Positions 17,752 through 26,096 of a DNA stretch of 49,973 bases are shown here, piece by piece (position 1 is the first letter of the stretch; each line of letters begins with the position of its first letter). The position numbers were made by a program, and so were the translations under genes. Below the pieces are notes generated by a model. That model ran no database searches, was not told the origin of the DNA, and worked only from the letters and a program-made list of their open reading frames with translations. The stretch comes from Phycisphaerae bacterium. Lineage in GTDB: Bacteria; Planctomycetota; Phycisphaerae; UBA1845; PWPN01. The stretch lies in the NCBI GenBank assembly GCA_035384605.1, contig DAOOIV010000028.1:1-49973 (forward strand), in the 5' to 3' direction.

Positions 17752-18930
17752 ATGAGGGCTTTCGGAAGGATCTCTGGAACCATGGCTGCTGCATTGGCCG
17801 CGGTTGGCTTCTGGTGTGCCCAGGCGTCCGCCCAGCAGGCGGAGAAATTCAACGGCCTCCACTTGAGCTTGGGCAATCTGTCACGATTGTCGGACGCCAA
17901 GACCCGCTCAATTTCCCCTGAGAACTTCACCGGCGAGAAGGGCAAGGGCGGCATGGCCACCGATGGGACCGGCAAGAACGCCGCCCGCGAACTCGGCCAG
18001 GGCTGGAAAATATCGCCCTCCGTGCGCATCAAGGCCAACACCACTTTCACGTTGGCCGATATCAAGGGTTCGGGGGCGATACAGCAGATCTGGATGACTC
18101 CCTCCGGACATTGGCGGTTTCTGATCCTTCGCATCTACTGGGACGGCGAAACCGAGCCGTCGGTCGAGGTGCCCGTCGGCGATTTCTTCGCCTGCGGATG
18201 GAACATGTACGCCCAGGTCAGCTCGTTGGCCGTTTGCGTCAATCCGGGCAGCGCGTTCAACTGCTATTGGGTCATGCCGTTTCGCCAGTCGGCCAGGCTG
18301 ACCCTCGAAAACCTGAGTGACAAGGACGAAACGGTCTATTACCAGGTGAATTACACGCTGACCAGAGTGCCCGAGGACGAAGGCTACTTCCACGCCCAGT
18401 TTCGACGCAATAACCCGCTGCCCTACAAGCAGGATCATGTGATCCTCGATGGTGTCAAAGGCAAAGGCCACTATGTCGGGACCTACATGGCCTGGCAGTC
18501 GAACAACGTCGGTTGGTGGGGCGAAGGCGAAATCAAGTTCTTCATGGACGGCGACAAGGAGTTCCCGACGATCTGCGGCACCGGAACGGAGGACTACTTC
18601 TGTGGCTCCTACGGATTCCACGCCAAAACCGCCGACGGCAAGACCGAATACCGCGAGTACACGACCCCGTATGCGGGTATGCCTCAGGTGATCCGGCCCG
18701 ACGGCCTCAACGAGTCCCAACAGCGATTCGGCTTGTACCGCTGGCACATCATGGACCCCGTCCGCTTCGAGAGCGACCTGAAAGTGACCATGCAGGCCCT
18801 CGGCTGGCGCTCCGGCGGACGATATCTGCCCTTACAGGACGACATTGCCTCCGTGGCCTACTGGTATCAAACCGAGCCGCACGCGCCGTTCCCCAAGCTG
18901 CCGGACAAGGACGGCCTGGAGGTCAATTAG
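17752..18930 (+). CDS. DUF2961 / glycoside hydrolase family 172 protein, exported
   Basis: 392 residues with an N-terminal signal peptide (about 1-28, ending ASA-QQA). DUF2961 proteins form the GH172 family, whose characterised members act on fructofuranose or arabinofuranose linkages as multimers of double jelly rolls. The family core is clear: the GEGEIKFFMDGD block with Glu258/Glu260 and GTGTEDYFCGSYGF with Glu280, the conserved acids expected at the active site. A second in-frame ATG lies six bases upstream (17746), but AGGAG then abuts the codon, so 17752 with a six-base spacer is preferred. The natural substrate here is unknown. Confidence 0.9.
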   Translation: MRAFGRISGTMAAALAAVGFWCAQASAQQAEKFNGLHLSLGNLSRLSDAKTRSISPENFTGEKGKGGMATDGTGKNAARELGQGWKISPSVRIKANTTFTLADIKGSGAIQQIWMTPSGHWRFLILRIYWDGETEPSVEVPVGDFFACGWNMYAQVSSLAVCVNPGSAFNCYWVMPFRQSARLTLENLSDKDETVYYQVNYTLTRVPEDEGYFHAQFRRNNPLPYKQDHVILDGVKGKGHYVGTYMAWQSNNVGWWGEGEIKFFMDGDKEFPTICGTGTEDYFCGSYGFHAKTADGKTEYREYTTPYAGMPQVIRPDGLNESQQRFGLYRWHIMDPVRFESDLKVTMQALGWRSGGRYLPLQDDIASVAYWYQTEPHAPFPKLPDKDGLEVN

Positions 18931-18957
18931 TCTCTTCCGTCGGGATTGGTGCGCATT

Positions 18958-19023
18958 TTGCGCGCATGTTTCTTGATCGCAGAACGTTTGGGTTGCGGCC
19001 CGCAAAAAGGCGGTCCGCCTTGG
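18958..19023 (+). repeat. 66-bp dispersed repeat, copy 1
   Basis: The last 31 bases are identical to 46101-46131, and the first 35 are related with the same length, so both copies are exactly 66 bases. It contains the perfect stem AAGGCGG and CCGCCTT around one base. It lies between the GH172 gene and the oxidoreductase gene, about 60 bases before the GTG start. Confidence 0.8.
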
Positions 19024-19082
19024 AGGCTGTTAGTCCCCGGCTTTCATTCTACTGACGACCCAAGGGTCGAGGAGGCTTTCAC

Positions 19083-20429
19083 GTGGACAAACAAGAACGA
19101 ATCGGACGACGCAATGTGCTGAAATGCTCGGCTGCGGGGTTGGCCGCTCTGTCGGCCTTGTCCGGAGCCATGTCCGGCTGCAACGCGAAGTCGGAAAGAC
19201 CGGCTGTGGCTCCCAAGCAACAAAGCCGGACGCCACCCGGCGAACGGGTCGTGGTGGGTGTCATCGGTACGGGCGGACTTGGGTTGGGACACCACATTCG
19301 GGGTTGTCTCCTGCCCAATGATAACTTCGAGGTTGCGGCGGTCTGCGACGTCGACCGCAACCACCGCGATGCCGCGGCCAGGATGGTAATGGAAAAAACC
19401 GGCAAGCGGGTCGCTGCTTACGAAGATTTTCGGCACCTCATCGATCGCAAGGACATCGATGCCGTGCTGATCGCCACGCCGGATCATTGGCACACCATCC
19501 CCGCGATCATGGCCGCTGAAGCGGGCAAGGACATTTATTGTGAGAAGCCGTTGACCCTGACCGTCAACGAAGGAAAGGCCTTGGTCGCCGCCGTGCGCCG
19601 ATACGGTGTGGTCTTTCAGACGGGCAGCCAACAGCGGTCGGACAACGCCTTCCGAAAGGCCTGTGAGCTGGTCCGCAGCGGGGCGATTGGCAAGCTCAAG
19701 AGAATCGACACCGTTCTCCATCCTGTTCCCAAGGGGCAGTGGCAACCGGTAACCACCCCTCCGCCCAGCCTCAACTGGAACTTCTGGCTCGGCCAGGCCC
19801 CATATGTCGACTACTCGCCCAACCGCGTCCATTACCAGTTCCGCTGGTTTTACGACTACAGTGGTGGTGTCATGACTGACTGGGGTGCTCATCACAACGA
19901 TATCGCCCAGTGGGCCAACGGCACGGACGGCACCGGGCCGGTTTGGGTCGACGGAACCCGCGCTACCTTTGCTGAAAGCGGTATGCACACCGTTCCCTTG
20001 ACCTTCGACGTTCACTACAAGTACGCCAACGGCGTTGAGCTCTGGTGCCACACCAATGACCAGACCTACGACGACGGAACGAAGTTCGGCAACGGCGTGA
20101 AGTTCACCGGCGAAAACGGGTGGATCTTTGTTGCTCGGGGCAATCGCCTTCAGGCCTCGGATCCGGACATCCTGGACGTCGAGCCCGCCGTCAAACTCTA
20201 CAACAGCAGCAACCATCACCGGAATTGGCTCGACTGTATCAGGAGCCGGCAGCGCTGCATCTGCGACGTGGAAATCGGGCATCGTTCGGTGTCGATCTGC
20301 CACATCGGCAACATCTCGATGCGGCTCGGCCGGGCGCTCAACTGGGACCCCGCGACCGAGCAGTTCGTCGCGGACGAGGCCGCAAACCGGATGCTCAGCC
20401 GGCCGATGCGCGCGCCGTGGCACCTGTGA
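19083..20429 (+). CDS. Tat-exported Gfo/Idh/MocA family oxidoreductase
   Basis: 448 residues starting with GTG, eight bases after GAGGAGG. The twin-arginine signal is IGRRNVLKCSAAGLAALSAL, with a cysteine (SGC) that could be lipidated. The Rossmann loop is VGVIGTGGLGLGHH. The family catalytic/nicotinamide motif is CEKPLTL (Glu154-Lys155-Pro156). The C-terminal half has the alpha/beta substrate domain with FDYSGGV-like (YDYSGGVMTDWGAHHNDIAQWA) and NHHRNWLDCIRSRQ blocks. Such exported members act on sugars or sugar derivatives with a tightly bound NAD(P). Its neighbours (GH172, sulfatase) fit glycan use. Confidence 0.92.
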   Translation: MDKQERIGRRNVLKCSAAGLAALSALSGAMSGCNAKSERPAVAPKQQSRTPPGERVVVGVIGTGGLGLGHHIRGCLLPNDNFEVAAVCDVDRNHRDAAARMVMEKTGKRVAAYEDFRHLIDRKDIDAVLIATPDHWHTIPAIMAAEAGKDIYCEKPLTLTVNEGKALVAAVRRYGVVFQTGSQQRSDNAFRKACELVRSGAIGKLKRIDTVLHPVPKGQWQPVTTPPPSLNWNFWLGQAPYVDYSPNRVHYQFRWFYDYSGGVMTDWGAHHNDIAQWANGTDGTGPVWVDGTRATFAESGMHTVPLTFDVHYKYANGVELWCHTNDQTYDDGTKFGNGVKFTGENGWIFVARGNRLQASDPDILDVEPAVKLYNSSNHHRNWLDCIRSRQRCICDVEIGHRSVSICHIGNISMRLGRALNWDPATEQFVADEAANRMLSRPMRAPWHL

Positions 20430-20561
20430 CCAGGGTGCCACCGGGCCGCCCGCAGAGGGCCCCCTGGGATGCCCTGGGCGGTTCAATTGCCGGTGCCAGG
20501 ATGGAAGATGGATGTAACAGGCTTTGAATAGATGTGACCGCGTAAGCGGAGGAGTCACAAG

Positions 20562-21317
20562 ATGGCATCGATTAGGGAGTTAATTGTGCAATTCAGCGGT
20601 GAGCAGGAGGCCGCATACAAAGCATATCGACAGGTGGAACTGATGGTCGCCAAGGCCAATGCACCGGGCAGCGAGGCCGAGCGGACCCAACTCGCGGCGG
20701 AACTGACCGAGCAACTGTGGGCCCTGTCCGAGGCCAAGAAAGACGACAAGGGCAATGATCTGCCGCGAACGCCCACCCATCCCGTGGCAACGAGGATCAA
20801 GATCCTGCGTCTGCTTCAGGGCATGGCCGGCGATAAGGAAGTACCGGCGATCGCCAAGGCGCTCGACGAACTCGAACTCCGGGAGGATGCCCGCTGCACG
20901 CTGGACCGCATTTCGTCACACGAGTCCGACAAGGCGCTCGTCAACGCCTTGGACGCCGCCGTTGGGGCGGAATTCCGAGTGGGTATCGTGTCTTCCCTGG
21001 CCGCTCGACCGAACGCTTATGTGATGGCCGCCTTGCAGAAAGCAACGGCCGATTGCGATCCGGAAGTCGCCTTGGCCGCCGTCGAAGCACTGGCCAACTT
21101 CCCCGAACCGGCCAACGACGAGTTCATTGCCAACGCCGCCCGGTGCTCCTGCCCGGTCGCACGTCGCCGGGCACTCAGCGCCCGTGTGCGATTCGCCGAG
21201 AACCTGGCTAGGTCGGGTGCAAAGCAGGCCGCCAAAAAGGTCTATGCTGCCATCGCGGCCGGTGACGCCGACGCCCCGCAGAAAAAGGCCGCCGAGATGG
21301 CCCTAACGGCCTTGTGA
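20562..21317 (+). CDS. HEAT-repeat-like helical protein
   Basis: 251 residues, with no signal peptide and no membrane segment. An N-terminal coiled segment (about 1-60) is followed by repeated Ala/Leu-rich helical pairs (AIAKALDELELREDARCTLDRI, ALVNALDAAVGAEFRVGIVSSLAA, VALAAVEALANFP, AAKKVYAAIAAGD) typical of HEAT/PBS-lyase-like repeats. Planctomycetes often carry such proteins beside oxidoreductases and sulfatases; the role is probably protein binding. GGAGGAG lies just upstream of the ATG. It follows the oxidoreductase gene by 132 bases and may be co-transcribed with it. Confidence 0.75.
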   Translation: MASIRELIVQFSGEQEAAYKAYRQVELMVAKANAPGSEAERTQLAAELTEQLWALSEAKKDDKGNDLPRTPTHPVATRIKILRLLQGMAGDKEVPAIAKALDELELREDARCTLDRISSHESDKALVNALDAAVGAEFRVGIVSSLAARPNAYVMAALQKATADCDPEVALAAVEALANFPEPANDEFIANAARCSCPVARRRALSARVRFAENLARSGAKQAAKKVYAAIAAGDADAPQKKAAEMALTAL

Positions 21318-21411
21318 AGCAGTTGACGCTCAGCCACACAGTAGCCCTGCGCCCCCTGATGCGAGGCAGAAGGGCCGCCATCCGTTGAGCGGCGTCTTGG
21401 TCGCCGGGCGG

Positions 21412-21735
21412 TTACCCCTTCGCTTTCTTGGTCGGGAAGGCATCGCCGCCCGGAATCGGCACGTGTGCCAGGATGTTCTCCGGGGTCAACTCGTAATCCG
21501 GCTTCTTCAGCTCGAGATCGGACTTGATCAGTTCATCCCAGAGAACCTCCTTGCCGGTGTAGGCCGCCTGGCGGACCATGATATTCGAGAGCGTTGATTC
21601 GGCGACGTTTCTCGCTTCGTTGTCGTGCTTGCCGCCGCGAATGGCCGCGATCAAGGTGGCGTGTTCCTGTACGTTGGGGGTTTGGCCCCTGACCGCGACG
21701 TACTCAAGGTTGGTAGGGAACCGTACCCTTCGCAT
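21412..21735 (-). pseudogene. C-terminal remnant of a Gfo/Idh/MocA oxidoreductase gene
   Basis: The frame encodes a stretch typical of the last ~100 residues of Gfo/Idh/MocA proteins: VQEHATLIAAIRGGKHDNEARNVAESTLSNIMVRQAAYTGKEVLWDEL. The Rossmann domain and about three quarters of the gene are missing. The fragment begins inside the last codons of the sulfatase gene, on the same strand, with no promoter or credible start. Most likely it is the end of a gene whose front was deleted, which brought the sulfatase gene next to its tail. A short functional protein is unlikely but not excluded. Confidence 0.7.
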
Positions 21736-23128
21736 CCGTCTTGTAACCCCACCGCTTTATGTATTCCTCCCCTGGAAGGAACTCGTCCTTGTATCGACTG
21801 AGTTCTGCTCTCAGCCACCCCTCCAGCTTGGCCTGCAGTGACTCAAGTTCGGGCTTCCCGACGAGGTTGCGCTGTTGATACGGGTCTTCCTCATTGTCGT
21901 ATAGCAACCACGGCCCTTTAAGCGAGCATACATAGGTGTATCGCATCGTGCGGATTCCACGGTATTCGCGCCCGCCTTTTCCACGAATCCACTCCCCAAA
22001 TGGGGCGACGCAACTGATCAGAGCAGCACGGTCTATGTCGGGTTGCTTGCCCAGCAACCATGCCGAGCGGTCCTCACCGTCCACTGTTGCCGGAATCGCG
22101 ATCCCCGCCAATCCCAGAAGCGTCGGCATGATGTCCGGGCTGTTGAAGGGCGCCGCCAGCTTTCGGCCGGACCGGCCCAGGACCTTCGGCCAGCTTACCA
22201 CGAAAGGAACCAGAATGGATTCATCCCAGGGGCGCTGCTTGCGGATCTGAGCGTGTGACCCGAGCATGTCGCCGTGGTCGGACGTGAACACCAGAATGGT
22301 GTTGTCCGCGATCCCGCTTTCCTGCAGAGTCTCGACAATCCGGCCCACGCACTCATCCAGCGCGGCGCAATGAGCGTAGTATCCCGCCAGATCTCGACGG
22401 GCGGCATCTTGTGCCTCGGGCGGGACATTCGGGCGCAGCTTGATGTCCTCGGGCCTGAACATGCGTCGGAATCGCTCAGGAGCGGTGTCGTACGGATTGT
22501 GCGGTGGTCCCCACGAGAGCACCAGCAGGAACGGCTCGTTCTTGTGAGCCTTGATGTAGGCCTGGGCCTCGACGGTTTGTGCGTCAGCATCGTAGCCTTT
22601 CCAGAACTGCTTCTCGTCGGTGTCCCCGTAGAACAGCGAGTGGTTATAGTTGTGAGTGCACTCGCACGCCCGCCAGAACTCGAAGCCCTGTCGCCGCTCG
22701 GGAGGAATGAAGCTCGATCGCCCATGCCCGTCGAGGTGCCACTTGCCGATGTAGGCGGTCTTGTATCCGGCACCGGCGAAGGCCTGTGCGAGCGAAACCG
22801 CGTCTCGGCTGAGGCATACGTCGTTGAGGAAGACCCCGTTGTTGACCGGGTAACGGCCGGTCATCAGCGTGGCTCGGTAGGGCGAACACACCGGGCAGGT
22901 CGAGACGGCGGTCGTGAGAACCACGCTCTCGGCCGCCAGGCGATCCAGGTGAGGCGTCTTCGCGTTGGGATCCCCCGCATAGCCGACGGCTTGGGCCCGC
23001 CACTGATCGGCGAAAAGGAAGACGACACTGGGCCGCGTCCTGGGTACTTCAGATCCTGTGGTGTCGTTCGTCGAAACCAGAAGGAACGCGGCCGCTGCGG
23101 CGACAAGCGACAGCAGCTTCCTGCTCAT
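21704..23128 (-). CDS. Exported type I (formylglycine) sulfatase
   Basis: 474 residues with a signal peptide (about 1-25). The first metal-binding Asp is in LFADQWR (41). The activation motif CSPYRATLMTGRYP (Cys81 onwards) is the C-x-P-x-R sequence that an anaerobic or FGE-type maturase converts to formylglycine. The second metal site is TSDHGDMLGSH. The protein ends GYKTDAKGTVPYQP, a common full-length ending in this group, so it looks intact. AGGAGG lies five bases before the ATG. Substrate is unknown; linkage to glycosidase-like genes suggests a sulfated polysaccharide. It is divergent from murD. Confidence 0.93.
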   Translation of the reverse strand: MSRKLLSLVAAAAAFLLVSTNDTTGSEVPRTRPSVVFLFADQWRAQAVGYAGDPNAKTPHLDRLAAESVVLTTAVSTCPVCSPYRATLMTGRYPVNNGVFLNDVCLSRDAVSLAQAFAGAGYKTAYIGKWHLDGHGRSSFIPPERRQGFEFWRACECTHNYNHSLFYGDTDEKQFWKGYDADAQTVEAQAYIKAHKNEPFLLVLSWGPPHNPYDTAPERFRRMFRPEDIKLRPNVPPEAQDAARRDLAGYYAHCAALDECVGRIVETLQESGIADNTILVFTSDHGDMLGSHAQIRKQRPWDESILVPFVVSWPKVLGRSGRKLAAPFNSPDIMPTLLGLAGIAIPATVDGEDRSAWLLGKQPDIDRAALISCVAPFGEWIRGKGGREYRGIRTMRYTYVCSLKGPWLLYDNEEDPYQQRNLVGKPELESLQAKLEGWLRAELSRYKDEFLPGEEYIKRWGYKTDAKGTVPYQP

Positions 23129-23275
23129 GGGTACCTCCTGGACCGGCATTGTTGCCTGATGCGGCTTCAAAAGCAAAAACTCCCTGCCCGACCCGGCATG
23201 ACCTTGAACGGGATGCTTCGCATTATCGCCAGGCAACACTGCCGCTGGAGCGTTTCTCCTCGTCCTTGGAACGAG

Positions 23276-23281
23276 TACAAT
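23276..23281 (+). promoter_or_regulatory. -10-like box for murD
   Basis: TACAAT ends eight bases before the murD ATG, with no ribosome binding site between them. Transcription from it would start at or next to the ATG. A -35 box is not convincing (TTTCTC at 23253). Confidence 0.35.
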
Positions 23282-23289
23282 TCCACGCC

Positions 23290-24639
23290 ATGAGAAGCAT
23301 CGATCTCACGGACAGTCGCGTGGTGGTAATGGGCCTGGGTCGCTTCGGCGGGGGGATCGGAGTCACCCGCTGGCTGGTGGCCCAGGGGGCGCGGGTGACG
23401 GTAACCGACAAGGAGTCGGCCGAATCGCTTCGCCACAGTATCGAACAACTGAGCGATCTGCCGGTGACGTACCATCTGGGAGGACATCTGGATTCAGACC
23501 TCGAACGTTGTGATCTGCTGGTGGTCAGCCCGGCGGTCAACAAGGCCCAATCGGAGTATGTCCGCAAGGCCGTCGAACGCGGAATCCCGCTCAGCAGCGA
23601 GATGAACCTGTTTGTCGAACGATGCCCGGCGAGGCGCATTATTGGTGTCACCGGTTCGGCAGGCAAGAGCACCACGACGGCGATGGTCGGTTCGATCGCC
23701 TCGGCCTGTGCCCAGGCGGGTCGGGTGCCGGCCGTGTGGATGGGCGGCAACATCGGCCATTCCTTGCTGAACGATCTGCACCAAATGACCGCCGACGACC
23801 TGGTCGTACTCGAACTGTCGAGCTTTCAGCTCGAAGACGTCGCCATGGTGCCGTGGAGTCCTTCCCACGCCGTCATTACAAATATCAAGCCCAATCATCT
23901 GGATCGCCATGTCACCATGGAGGCCTACACAGCCGCCAAAATGAACATTGTTCGTTTCCAGAAACCGGACGGCCTGGCGTTCGTCAGCGCCGCCGATGAG
24001 CCGCTGGCGGAAGAGGTCCGAAAGGCCGGTGCCGGCTCGCGCTTGCGACGGTTTGAGTTCGATCCTGCGTTCAGGAAAGCCCTGCGAGTTCCGGGTCGGC
24101 ATAACCAGGACAACGCCGCCGCCGCCGTCGCCGTGTCCCGTTCCGTGGGAATACCCGACGACCTGATCGCCCGCGGCCTGTCACAATTCACCGGTTTGCC
24201 GCACCGGTTGGAGCTGGTCGGGGAATACAACGGCGTGCAATACTACAACGATTCCAAGTCGACTACGCCGGAATCCGCCCTGATCGCCCTGAACGCCTTC
24301 TCCGCACCGGTGGTAATGATGATCGGCGGTGGCGACAAGGGCATGTCATTTGATGAGATGTGCCGCCAGATCGTGCAGAAGGCCAAAGGGGTGGTTTGCT
24401 ACGGAGCGACCGGTCCCAAGTTGTTCGATTTGGCCGGCCGATTCGCCGCGGCCTCGACGCCCTCGGCACGCGTGGAAAAGGCCCGCAGCTTCGAAGAAGC
24501 CCTGACGGTCGCCAAGGCGATGGCTGAACCCGGTGACGTCGTGGTGATGTCTCCTGCTTGCACCAGCTACGACATGTTCACGAACTACGAGCAGCGGGGC
24601 GAGCGGTTCCGCGAAATCGTCCGATCCTTTGCCACTTGA
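23290..24639 (+). CDS. murD: UDP-N-acetylmuramoyl-L-alanine--D-glutamate ligase MurD
   Basis: MurD adds D-Glu to UDP-MurNAc-L-Ala with ATP in the cytoplasmic phase of peptidoglycan synthesis. The 449-residue product has the N-terminal UDP-binding domain (VVVMGLGRFGGG), the central ATPase loop GVTGSAGKSTTT (119-130), NHLDRH in ITNIKPNHLDRH, and the C-terminal ligase domain opening at YYNDSKSTTPES and closing with VVMSPACTSYDMFTNYEQRGERF, all diagnostic for MurD. It is isolated from other mur genes. The chosen ATG has no Shine-Dalgarno sequence but has a -10-like box immediately upstream. An in-frame extension to 23149 is not conserved-looking. Confidence 0.95.
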   Translation: MRSIDLTDSRVVVMGLGRFGGGIGVTRWLVAQGARVTVTDKESAESLRHSIEQLSDLPVTYHLGGHLDSDLERCDLLVVSPAVNKAQSEYVRKAVERGIPLSSEMNLFVERCPARRIIGVTGSAGKSTTTAMVGSIASACAQAGRVPAVWMGGNIGHSLLNDLHQMTADDLVVLELSSFQLEDVAMVPWSPSHAVITNIKPNHLDRHVTMEAYTAAKMNIVRFQKPDGLAFVSAADEPLAEEVRKAGAGSRLRRFEFDPAFRKALRVPGRHNQDNAAAAVAVSRSVGIPDDLIARGLSQFTGLPHRLELVGEYNGVQYYNDSKSTTPESALIALNAFSAPVVMMIGGGDKGMSFDEMCRQIVQKAKGVVCYGATGPKLFDLAGRFAAASTPSARVEKARSFEEALTVAKAMAEPGDVVVMSPACTSYDMFTNYEQRGERFREIVRSFAT

Positions 24640-24947
24640 GGGCGGCGTCGGATGGAGATTACATAACTGACGAAGTTTTATGCCGTCGAATGGAATAGTC
24701 GTGTACGTGCCCGAGCAGACCGGCGAACAACTGGTCTGGTCTGAGCCCGTGGATGGCGGAACTTGACCCCCTCGGCGGCAAGACTTGCGGGCTGTCGGCA
24801 GAAGTTGCGCTTCCTAAACCGATCCGGCCTCACCACCTGGTCGGAAACTTATCCAGATTAACACCATTCATAACTCTTCTTTGCATAATGACTTATCCCG
24901 TCCCGTCGAATTTCCGCTCCCTGAGCAATTCGTATGCCGCAGTGCTG

Positions 24948-24963
24948 TGGCACGCCCTTTGAC
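24948..24963 (+). promoter_or_regulatory. Possible sigma-54 promoter before the flagellar cluster
   Basis: TGGCACG (24948-24954), four bases, then TTGA (24959-24962) matches the -24 box perfectly and the -12 box except for the final C of TTGC. It lies about 90 bases before the small ORF and 360 before flgF. The gap 24640-25048 also holds an AT-rich patch (24845-24900) and one weak hairpin (24717-24737); no gene is credible there. Confidence 0.3.
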
Positions 24964-25048
24964 AGGCGGAGGGTGTGCGTGGGTCTGCCCGCGCAACGGC
25001 GGTTCGTGGTGCCGCCGCCCGGTTTGCTGTGGGAGGTGAATCAACCGC

Positions 25049-25300
25049 GTGCGATGGGTGCGTAAGGCAACGGAGTGCCGGAACAGGCCCACGGATTGGG
25101 CCACCCTCGGCACGCGAATCATCCAGACAGCGGCCGTGGCCGCCGCGGTCCACATGGCCGAGCGGCTTCAAGTCGTGCCCCCAACTGAGACCGATTTGAG
25201 GCCGCGAACCGCAAAAGCGGAGCTGGACGCACAACCGGGGGCACCGAGGCAAGAAGGGCGGAAGGAGTCCGACGCGGGCAAAGAGATCGTCGAGGACTGA
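25049..25300 (+). CDS. Small hypothetical protein at the head of the flagellar cluster
   Basis: 83 residues from a GTG, with GGGAGG twelve bases upstream (25031-25036). Family not recognised. The middle is a helix (TRIIQTAAVAAAVHMAERLQ) and the rest is a highly charged, probably disordered tail rich in Glu, Lys and Arg. The stop lies 13 bases before flgF, so it could be the first gene of the transcript. It may also be chance coding in the leader; only conservation in relatives would decide. Confidence 0.4.
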   Translation: MRWVRKATECRNRPTDWATLGTRIIQTAAVAAAVHMAERLQVVPPTETDLRPRTAKAELDAQPGAPRQEGRKESDAGKEIVED

Positions 25301-25313
25301 CAGGGACTGGTTG

Positions 25314-26072
25314 ATGGTATACGGCATCTATCAATCCGCGGCAGGCATGATCGTGAACCAGTACCGGCAGGCGGTGCTGGCCAACAACCTTGCCAACCTC
25401 GACACCGTCGGCTTCAAGCACGACCTGACGATCGTACGCGAACGGAAAGTGGAAACCGCCGAGGATGCCCTGAGCGGTCGGCTGAGTGATCGCATCCTCG
25501 ACCGGATGACCGGCGGGTCGCTCGTCGCACCGACGGTCACTTCTTTCAGGCAAGGCGAGATCCAGGTTACCGGCAGAGAGACGGATGTGGCCATCGAGGG
25601 GAATGGGTTTTTTGCGGTCAGCGACGGCGCCAAGACGCGGTATACGCGAGACGGACGCTTCAGTATCAACAATGAAGGGTTGCTGGTGACGGCCGGCGGC
25701 CGGCCGGTGCTCGACGATCGGGGCAAGACGATTTCCGTGCCCGAGACCGCCCGAGGCCGGATCCGAATCGGTGAAGATGGCACCGTTCGTTCCGGCGACG
25801 AGGCTTTCGCAAGGATCGGCCTTGTCGACTTCGCAGACCGTTCGCGGCTCTGCAAAGTCGGCGCAAACATGTTCGAGGCCGTCGGAACGCGGGCTGAAGC
25901 CGTTTCCCCCAGACTGCGGACAAACTCATTGGAATCGTCCACCGTCGATCCGACCAAAGCCATGGTGGCGATGATCGAGGTGTCTCGAGCATACGAAATC
26001 AATGCCAATCTGGTGAGCATGGCCGACACGACGCTGAGCCGCGCCGTGAATGATATCGGGCGGATTCAGTAG
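25314..26072 (+). CDS. flgF: Flagellar rod protein, FlgF-like
   Basis: 252 residues. The N-terminal rod/hook signature is GIYQSAAGMIVNQYRQAVLANNLANLDTVGFK; the middle has the FlgE/F/G family block VAIEGNGFFAVSDGAKTRYTRDGRFSIN; the C-terminal helix is NSLESSTVDPTKAMVAMIEVSRAYEINANLVSM. FlgF forms the proximal part of the distal rod next to FlgG, in the periplasm, and is exported by the flagellar type III system without a signal peptide. AGGGA lies seven bases before the ATG; a TTG three bases upstream is less likely. It is 24 bases from flgG. Confidence 0.9.
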   Translation: MVYGIYQSAAGMIVNQYRQAVLANNLANLDTVGFKHDLTIVRERKVETAEDALSGRLSDRILDRMTGGSLVAPTVTSFRQGEIQVTGRETDVAIEGNGFFAVSDGAKTRYTRDGRFSINNEGLLVTAGGRPVLDDRGKTISVPETARGRIRIGEDGTVRSGDEAFARIGLVDFADRSRLCKVGANMFEAVGTRAEAVSPRLRTNSLESSTVDPTKAMVAMIEVSRAYEINANLVSMADTTLSRAVNDIGRIQ

Positions 26073-26096
26073 ATGTTGCGAGGATGAGCTGAACCC

